A DNA stretch of 64,000 nt from CATOSP01 sp965237775 (GTDB lineage Bacteria > Chloroflexota > Dehalococcoidia > Lucifugimonadales > UBA3495). Location: the NCBI GenBank assembly GCA_965237775.1, contig OZ250155.1, positions 1,550,001-1,614,000 of the forward strand. Direction: 5' to 3'. A program made the translations under genes and the position numbers. The notes under the pieces were generated by a model. The model worked only from the letters and a program-made list of their open reading frames with translations, ran no database searches and was not told the origin of the DNA. This document shows, one piece after another, positions 58,961 through 64,000 of the stretch (position 1 is its first letter; the number at the start of each line of letters is the position of its first letter).

Positions 58961-59004
58961 ACGCCATCACCTCCTTTACGAAAATTCCGCCAAGCGGTTG
59001 ACTT

Positions 59005-59034
59005 ATTCTAACCACCCCTTTACTCCAATGTCAA
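59005..59034 (-). promoter_or_regulatory. Sigma-70 promoter of the small-RNA unit
   Basis: Minus strand: TTGACA (59034-59029), 18-base spacer, TAGAAT (59010-59005). Predicted start near 58998. Confidence 0.82.
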
Positions 59035-59106
59035 CCCGAATTTGGGCGCGCTACTAGAATTCTAAAATCTTTGGGTAGCGCCCGGATTTCCCGGTGAGAA
59101 AGGCCA

Positions 59107-60051
59107 ATGCGCGTCGTCTTCATGGGCACCCCCGCGTTTGTGACACCGGTGCTGGACGCGTTGTGCGGCGCGGCCAATGTGTCGGTGGACGCGGTCTACG
59201 CTCCACCCGACAGGCCGCGGGGCCGGGGGCGCTCGCCCGAAATGCCTCCGGTCAAGACCCACGCGCTAGAACTGGGCCTGGATGTGTTGCAGCCCGAGTC
59301 CCTGCGGTCCGCACAGGTTAGAACGGAACTCCAGGCCCTCAGGCCCGACTTGATCGTGGTCGCGGCCTATGGGAAGTTTCTGCCGCCCCGAGTGTTGGCG
59401 ACTCCGCCCCACGGCTGCCTGAATCTGCATCCCTCGTTGCTCCCCTGGTACCGGGGCCCATCCCCCGTCCCGTCGACTATCCTGGGGGGCGACAGTCTCA
59501 CGGGTGTCACGTTGATGCTGCTCGACGAAGGGATGGACACCGGACCGATCATCGCCCAGGCGGAATATACGCTGTCGGGTGAGGAGACGGCCGAGACTCT
59601 GACGGGGGCCCTGTTTGCCAGGGGCTCCGATCTTTTGATGGAGAATCTGGACCCCTGGGTGTCCGGTGGATTACAACTATGCCCACAGGATGAAGCAAGG
59701 GCAACGGTGACGCGCAAACTCGAACGCGAGGATGGAAGAGTGGATTGGATGCTTTCGGCGATCGAGCTATCCACACGGCGAAGGGCTTACACTCCGTGGC
59801 CGGGCCTCTACACCCATTGGGACGGCAAGGTGGTGAAGCTGTTGGATGTAGTTGCCTTGCCGCGAGAAATCGCTCAGGAAGCCGGACCGGGTACGGTCTG
59901 GGTCACCGGCCAGGTAGACATACCTCTGGCCGTTGTGACCGGAGACGGGCTGCTGGGGCTAAAGCGCCTCCAGATAGAAGGCCGGAACGCCGTTACCGGA
60001 GCCGATTTCCTGCGAGGCTATCCGGGAATCGCCGGCTCCTCTCTGGTCTAG
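59107..60051 (+). CDS. fmt: Methionyl-tRNA formyltransferase
   Basis: 314 aa. Formyltransferase domain with MRVVFMGTPAFVTPVLDAL and the active-site block LNLHPSLLPWYRG (Asn, His) plus MDTGPII (Asp), which transfer formyl from 10-formyl-THF to Met-tRNA. The C-terminal OB-like domain (YTPWPGLYTHWDGKVVKLLD) binds tRNA. AAAGG precedes the ATG. A TAAAAT at 59063-59068 with TTTGGG 16 bases upstream is a weak candidate promoter. def is not adjacent. Confidence 0.94.
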   Translation: MRVVFMGTPAFVTPVLDALCGAANVSVDAVYAPPDRPRGRGRSPEMPPVKTHALELGLDVLQPESLRSAQVRTELQALRPDLIVVAAYGKFLPPRVLATPPHGCLNLHPSLLPWYRGPSPVPSTILGGDSLTGVTLMLLDEGMDTGPIIAQAEYTLSGEETAETLTGALFARGSDLLMENLDPWVSGGLQLCPQDEARATVTRKLEREDGRVDWMLSAIELSTRRRAYTPWPGLYTHWDGKVVKLLDVVALPREIAQEAGPGTVWVTGQVDIPLAVVTGDGLLGLKRLQIEGRNAVTGADFLRGYPGIAGSSLV

Positions 60052-60066
60052 TCCGGGTGCGCGGAC

Positions 60067-61110
60067 CTATTTGAACTGGGGAACTACTTTCTCCATGAAC
60101 AATTGCAGTGAGTTGTGCTGCCGCTCCGGCGAAATCTGACTACCGTAGTTCACTTCGAAAACTATCTGGTCCAGGCTAAGCTCCTCCCTGAGTTGATGCA
60201 ACCTGTCAGACACGGCCTCGGGCGTGCCGTAGACTACCTTATCTCTCAACCAATCGTCATAGCTCATGCCCAGGATTCGGTCGGACTCCGCCTGCCAATC
60301 TCCCGTGGTGCCGCCGTAGTCCGCATAGCTGCCGACGCGTACTCCGAGCCGGTTTACGGAGAACATGGCGCTCTCCTGGGGTTCCCAATACGCTCGTTCG
60401 GCGCTCTCCGCCACGTATATCGGTACCCTTAACCCCACCTTGGACTCGCCGGCATGTCCTGCCTTTTGCCATGCCTTCCGGTAGTCGGCGATATGAGGCG
60501 CCAGTTCGGACAGCGCGAACACACGGGACGGGTTGATGAAAATCGGGTAGCCCAGTGTTCCCATGATTGGGAAGCTCTCCGCAGAGGTGATCCCCAGGTG
60601 GATGGGAGGATGGGGTGTCTGGTAGGGCTTGGGTTCTATGGCCAGGTCCTGGAATTGAACGTATTTTCCCTCGAATGAGAAAGTTTCACAGGTCCAGGCC
60701 TTGACGATGACCTCCAAGAACTCCTCGAAGCGGTCCCGGCTCTCCTGGAACGGCACGTTGTACCCCTCATGCACGTTGGGGAAAGTGCCCCTGCCTACTC
60801 CAAACTCCAAACGCCCCTTGCTGATGTGGTCCAGGGTCGCCACTTCCTCGGCGATTCGCACCGGGTTGCCAAGGGGCAGGCAAAGGACGGCCAAGCCGAT
60901 CCTCACCCTCTTCGTGCGGGTCGCCAGCGCGCTGGCGATGGTCACCGGCGCAGACAATACGCGCCCGGCATTAAAGTGGTATTCCGCCAGCCACAGCGAA
61001 TCGACTCCCAGAGCCTCCGCTTTGTCGGCCAGTTCGAAGCATTCGTCGAAGGCTTCGGCCTGGGATATTCCTTCCCGGCGTGGGAATTCCAAGAACAGTC
61101 CGAAATCCAT
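60067..61110 (-). CDS. LLM-class flavin-dependent oxidoreductase, copy 1
   Basis: 347 aa. Bacterial luciferase-like TIM barrel: MDFGLFLEFPRREGISQAEA, LGVDSLWLAEYHFNAGRVL, VRIGLAVLCLPLGNPVRIAE, HISKGRLEFGVGRGTFP and PKPYQTPHPPIHLG. Uses reduced FMN (or F420) for oxygenation of an unknown substrate; AEYHF resembles the alkanal monooxygenase group. ATG at 61110. Forms a minus-strand pair with copy 2, 43 bases apart. Confidence 0.88.
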   Translation of the reverse strand: MDFGLFLEFPRREGISQAEAFDECFELADKAEALGVDSLWLAEYHFNAGRVLSAPVTIASALATRTKRVRIGLAVLCLPLGNPVRIAEEVATLDHISKGRLEFGVGRGTFPNVHEGYNVPFQESRDRFEEFLEVIVKAWTCETFSFEGKYVQFQDLAIEPKPYQTPHPPIHLGITSAESFPIMGTLGYPIFINPSRVFALSELAPHIADYRKAWQKAGHAGESKVGLRVPIYVAESAERAYWEPQESAMFSVNRLGVRVGSYADYGGTTGDWQAESDRILGMSYDDWLRDKVVYGTPEAVSDRLHQLREELSLDQIVFEVNYGSQISPERQHNSLQLFMEKVVPQFK

Positions 61111-61153
61111 GACTCCTCCGTCAATCGAGGCGGGTTGGGTGATCGTTTTCTGG

Positions 61154-62143
61154 TTACCGGAAGTGCGGAAGCACCTTGCTGGAGAACATCTCCATCTGCC
61201 CGAAGACTCCCTCGACGTCAGAAGACAGGAAGCTGAAGTTGAAGTCCCGTACCCCCGCCTCTACCCGTTCTCGAATGCCTCCGACGCATTCCTCGGGCGT
61301 TCCGGCGATACAAAGGGCCTGGGCAAGGTCCTCCGCTGACCGGTCCGGGGTTACATAGCGTTGACCCACGTTAGCCACCGCCTGAGCCATAGCAATCGAC
61401 CGGTCCTCCGAGATGGAGGTAGGCTGATTCAAACCCCAGTGGAAACCCGTCAGGTCTCTGCCGGCTTCCCCGGCAATCTGGCGAATGGCCTCGTTAGTTC
61501 GTTGCAGTCGGCGGACCGTGAACAGATAGGGGTACCAACCATCTCCTAAAAGCGCGGCCCGCTGCATTGCGGCATCGCTTCGGCCCGAGACCCAGATGGG
61601 AGGATGCGGCTGCTGGACTGGTTTCGGGAGGAGGGTGACGTCTTCGAAGTCAAAGAAGCGTCCGTGATGTGTCACGCGCTCCTCGGTCCAGAGGCGCTTT
61701 ATGACTTCCAGCATCTCGTTGGTGCGGCGTCCCCTGGTGCGGACCGACACTTGGACGGCGTCGAACTCGATCTGGGTCCCTCGTTGGCCGCTGATGCCTA
61801 TGCCGAAGTCGACTCTGCCGTTTGAGACCAGGTCCAGAGTGCCGACCATCTTGGCCAAGAGTACCGGATTGTAAAGGGGTGCGATGACGATACCGGTCAT
61901 AACGCGCAGGGTTTTCGTGGCCCCGGCTGCCGCCGCCATGGTGGGGATTCCCAGGAGCGTTGGCCTTGGAGGATTCCCGTCCATGAGATGTTCCCCGGTG
62001 GTGATTCGGTCGAAACCCATCGCCTCGGCCCGGCGGGCGAACTCGGCTACGTCGAAGTACCCTTCACCGCCAAAACTACAACCGAAGGTCAGTCCCGCTT
62101 CTCCCACGTCTCCTCCTGCGCTTTGGCCCATGCTCCGCATCAT
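61154..62143 (-). CDS. LLM-class flavin-dependent oxidoreductase, copy 2
   Basis: About 329 aa. LTFGCSFGGEGYFDVAEFAR, MGFDRITTGEHLMDGNPPRP, LRVMTGIVIAPLYNPVLLAK, VSNGRVDFGIGISGQRGTQI and PKPVQQPHPPIWVSGRSDAA; this pattern resembles F420- or FMN-dependent monooxygenases of the TIGR03619-like type. Start among ATGs at 62143, 62140 or 62131; the long ORF from 62410 crosses the promoter at 62231-62259 and is not used. Confidence 0.85.
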   Translation of the reverse strand: MMRSMGQSAGGDVGEAGLTFGCSFGGEGYFDVAEFARRAEAMGFDRITTGEHLMDGNPPRPTLLGIPTMAAAAGATKTLRVMTGIVIAPLYNPVLLAKMVGTLDLVSNGRVDFGIGISGQRGTQIEFDAVQVSVRTRGRRTNEMLEVIKRLWTEERVTHHGRFFDFEDVTLLPKPVQQPHPPIWVSGRSDAAMQRAALLGDGWYPYLFTVRRLQRTNEAIRQIAGEAGRDLTGFHWGLNQPTSISEDRSIAMAQAVANVGQRYVTPDRSAEDLAQALCIAGTPEECVGGIRERVEAGVRDFNFSFLSSDVEGVFGQMEMFSSKVLPHFR

Positions 62144-62230
62144 ACCCACGGGGAGACTCGGGGGCAAGCGGGCTGGCCCTTCGACTCCGGTCCGTTCCGC
62201 GCTTGGCGAACGGGCATAATTCGGCGAAGG

Positions 62231-62259
62231 TGTATATTGGATGGCCCTGCGCGAGGCAA
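62231..62259 (-). promoter_or_regulatory. Promoter of the LLM monooxygenase pair
   Basis: Minus strand: TTGCCT (62259-62254), 17-base spacer, TATACA (62236-62231); leader about 80 bases. Confidence 0.6.
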
Positions 62260-62459
62260 GCCACTGTAGCGACGGCCACTCATATTGAGAAGGTAGGCTT
62301 GGACCGGGCTGCCAACAGGCCTTTAGAAGCCGGGTAACGTCCGGTACCCCGTTGGCCCGGAAGGCCGCCGAGGATATCATGGGCTTGAGCCGTGGGGTTG
62401 GCAGCTCCAAACCCCATTAAGATCGGCCAAACGCGATCCTCGACGGAAGGAATACTCCC

Positions 62460-63839
62460 ATGACGACAGGACCCATCAAGATCGAAGGCGCCCGTTTCAT
62501 ACTGACCATGGACCCGGAAAGGAGGATTATCCAAGATGGCTCCATTGTCATTGACGGGCAGCGCATCACGCACGTTGGAAAGGCCAGTGAACTCCGGGTC
62601 GTGACCGCCGGAAGGGTGATCGACGGCAGCGAAATGGTCGTGACCCCCGGCTTCTGCAACGGCCACATGCACATCAGTTACGCCCACGCCACCAGGGGTA
62701 TTTTCCCGGACGACCTTGGCCCGGCGTACCTGCCCAACGTGTTCACACTTCAGGGAGCGATGACGGCTGAAGAGGAGTATTACACATCCCTTCTGGGAAT
62801 TACGGAGCTGCTCAAATACGGCACAACCTGTTTCCTGGACCCTGGCAGCACCAAGCACCTTGACGCGTGCCTGAAGGCCTATGAAGAGTCCGGTTGCCGG
62901 ATCATTGTAGGCCGCCACGTCACCGACCGGCCCAACCCGGTCAACCTGCCACAATACTCAACCGCCGAAGCGATATCCCGCATTGAAGAGGTTATCCGGG
63001 ACTACGACCATGCGCTGGATGGCAGGGTGCGGGCCTGGGCAATGCCCTTCTCGGAGGGGTTCTGCACCAGGGAGCTTCTTGAAGGGGCCAAGGAGTTGTC
63101 CGCCAGATATCAGACTGGGCTGACCCTCCACCACAGCAACACGGCGAACTCCAAGGAAGCGTCCCTCCGGAGCCATGGGATGCTGCCCACGCAGTACCTG
63201 GAGGAGATAGGTGTCCTTGGCCCTGAGACGACCCTGGCCCACTGTCTTGGTCTGGAAATGGCGGAAGTTGAGTGCATGGCGCGCACCGGCTCAAGGGGGG
63301 TCATGTGCCCCACGGCGGCGGTCAAGGGAGGGTCGGGTATGACCCGGAGCGCCCTCCTGCCGGAGATGTTGGAACAGGGGGTCACCGTCGGACTGGGCAC
63401 CGACGCGGGGAACAACTCCAACTTGGTGGAGACCATGCGGTCCATGTATCTGGCTGCCGTGCTCTATAAAGACGGACGGCGGGACGTGGGCATGGTCCCC
63501 GCGGAAACCGCCCTGGAGCTGGCCACCATCCAGGGCGCGAAGGCCTTGGGTTTGGGCGGCGACATAGGTTCCATCGAGGTGGGCAAGAAGGCCGACATGG
63601 TCCTCTTCGACACCAAGCGGCCCGAATGGCGGACCATATTCAACCCGGTGAACAACCTGGTCTACAATGCCGATGGCCGGAGTGTCCATACGGTAATCGT
63701 CGATGGCCGGGTGGTCGTGGAAGACCACCGGCCAACGTTCGTCGACGAGTGGGAGTTGATCCAAAAAGTGCAGGAGATCGGGGCGGACCTGATGCAACGC
63801 ACCGGAATCACTGTGCCGCACCGGTGGCCTTTGGTGTAA
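62460..63839 (+). CDS. Amidohydrolase (SsnA/TrzA-like metal-dependent hydrolase)
   Basis: 459 aa. Metal ligands in order: H-x-H in FCNGHMHISYAH, His in LTLHHSNTANS, His in TTLAHCLGLE and Asp in GLGTDAGNNSNL. N-terminal and C-terminal strands (IKIEGARFILTMDP, GSIEVGKKADMVLFD, VHTVIVDGRVVVED) form the composite beta domain. Related to deaminases and chlorohydrolases such as TrzA/AtzB and SsnA; the substrate is unknown. ATG at 62460. Confidence 0.88.
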   Translation: MTTGPIKIEGARFILTMDPERRIIQDGSIVIDGQRITHVGKASELRVVTAGRVIDGSEMVVTPGFCNGHMHISYAHATRGIFPDDLGPAYLPNVFTLQGAMTAEEEYYTSLLGITELLKYGTTCFLDPGSTKHLDACLKAYEESGCRIIVGRHVTDRPNPVNLPQYSTAEAISRIEEVIRDYDHALDGRVRAWAMPFSEGFCTRELLEGAKELSARYQTGLTLHHSNTANSKEASLRSHGMLPTQYLEEIGVLGPETTLAHCLGLEMAEVECMARTGSRGVMCPTAAVKGGSGMTRSALLPEMLEQGVTVGLGTDAGNNSNLVETMRSMYLAAVLYKDGRRDVGMVPAETALELATIQGAKALGLGGDIGSIEVGKKADMVLFDTKRPEWRTIFNPVNNLVYNADGRSVHTVIVDGRVVVEDHRPTFVDEWELIQKVQEIGADLMQRTGITVPHRWPLV

Positions 63840-63852
63840 CCGGGCGAACTCT

Positions 63853-64000
63853 CTAGGACTGGCCTCCGCTGCTGATTACCTGCCCGGTGATGAACGAGGC
63901 GTCGTCGGAGGCGAGGAACGCTATGGTGGCCGCCTGTTCCTCGGGCAGCCCGGAACGCCTGATAGACTGCTGGTTCCTGATGTCCTCCCCCATGAGCCGG
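63853..64000 (-). CDS. SDR family oxidoreductase, C-terminal fragment
   Basis: The last 48 residues before TAG at 63855-63853, truncated by the window edge. LPEEQAATIAFLASDDASFI followed by TGQVISSGGQS is the classical SDR C-terminus (usually TGQ-x-xxVDGG). The catalytic part lies beyond the window. Confidence 0.82.
   Translation of the reverse strand, partial: RLMGEDIRNQQSIRRSGLPEEQAATIAFLASDDASFITGQVISSGGQS

Larger units (their letters stand above)
58666..58998 (-). ncRNA. Candidate structured RNA, about 330 nt, no known family
   Basis: This gene-free stretch (58525-59106) contains a complete transcription unit on the minus strand: promoter at 59034-59005, terminator at 58699-58666. Segments 58943-58905 and 58859-58821 can pair over 39 positions: 31 Watson-Crick, 3 G-U and 5 mismatches. 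The three wobbles would be A-C mismatches in a plus-strand RNA, favouring a minus-strand product. The 5' part carries a 23-codon ORF with an ideal ribosome site. I could not match it to tmRNA, RNase P, SRP or 6S RNA by their conserved motifs. Boundaries are predicted. Confidence 0.6.

Noticed and set aside
58666..58998. Interpretation as tmRNA, RNase P RNA, SRP RNA or 6S RNA
   Set aside because: The characteristic motifs of these RNAs (for example an Ala-rich tag ORF, GAGGAAAGUC, the SRP GGAAG loop) were not found.

Overview
This window looks like the chromosome of a GC-rich Chloroflexota bacterium, most likely from the Dehalococcoidia/SAR202 side. That placement is an inference from gene content. 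The window has four class III (CaiB/BaiF) CoA-transferases, two thiolase-like/DUF35 pairs, two luciferase-like flavin monooxygenases, a fused HyuA-HyuB hydantoinase/5-oxoprolinase, a questin-oxidase-like protein, an S9 peptidase and an amidohydrolase, mixed with ordinary housekeeping operons. Promoters close to the sigma-70 consensus (TTGACA, 17-18 bases, TAnnnT) are easy to find. No tRNA, rRNA or CRISPR array was seen.

Layout. 1-1.5 kb: end of a DUF35 gene and a thiolase-like gene. 1.6-11.5 kb (minus strand): glyA, rpsF-ssb-rpsR, a membrane-anchored PPIase-like protein, hom-thrC, folE, a GNAT protein, a GT4 glycosyltransferase and a DUF502 membrane protein. 11.9-17 kb: a methyltransferase, a CocE/NonD-type hydrolase pseudogene broken by an IS1380-type element and by a nonsense codon, and an alpha/beta hydrolase. 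17-27.6 kb: thioredoxin reductase-like, CoA-binding, SDR and Fur-family genes, an S9 peptidase, the HyuA-HyuB fusion, then an AAA ATPase-PIN nuclease pair of visibly lower GC. 27.6-37.7 kb: FAH-family enzyme, four CoA-transferases, HerA with a HAS-barrel partner, questin-oxidase-like and SnoaL-like proteins. 37.9-39.4 kb: a complete IS66-type element with 8-bp target duplication. 39.4-43 kb: a B12-type radical-SAM-like protein without the cluster cysteines, the second thiolase-like/DUF35 pair and a minimal HAD protein. 43-58.5 kb: core genes (DUF1385, bL31-bL27-bL21, FakA/DegV, RecG, an OmpR-type regulator, DUF1445/DUF4392, UvrB, RuvA/RuvC, YebC, RimM, KH protein, bS16). 58.5-59.1 kb: a gene-free stretch holding an apparent independent small-RNA unit. 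59.1-64 kb: fmt, two LLM monooxygenases, an amidohydrolase and the end of an SDR.

Most notable. (1) The ATPase-PIN module resembles two-gene anti-phage or abortive-infection systems built on the same ATPase class, and its -10 box sits only 6 bases before the ATG, so its mRNA is probably leaderless. (2) The transcription unit at about 58.67-59.0 kb on the minus strand has its own promoter and terminator, a 39-bp near-perfect stem, a 23-codon ORF with an ideal Shine-Dalgarno site, and an anti-Shine-Dalgarno segment whose pairing would cross the long stem. (3) The radical-SAM-like protein appears to have lost its [4Fe-4S] motif. (4) The DUF1445-DUF4392 pair (the two halves of vertebrate D-glutamate cyclase) and the fused 5-oxoprolinase in the same window suggest a D-glutamate to 5-oxoproline to glutamate route.
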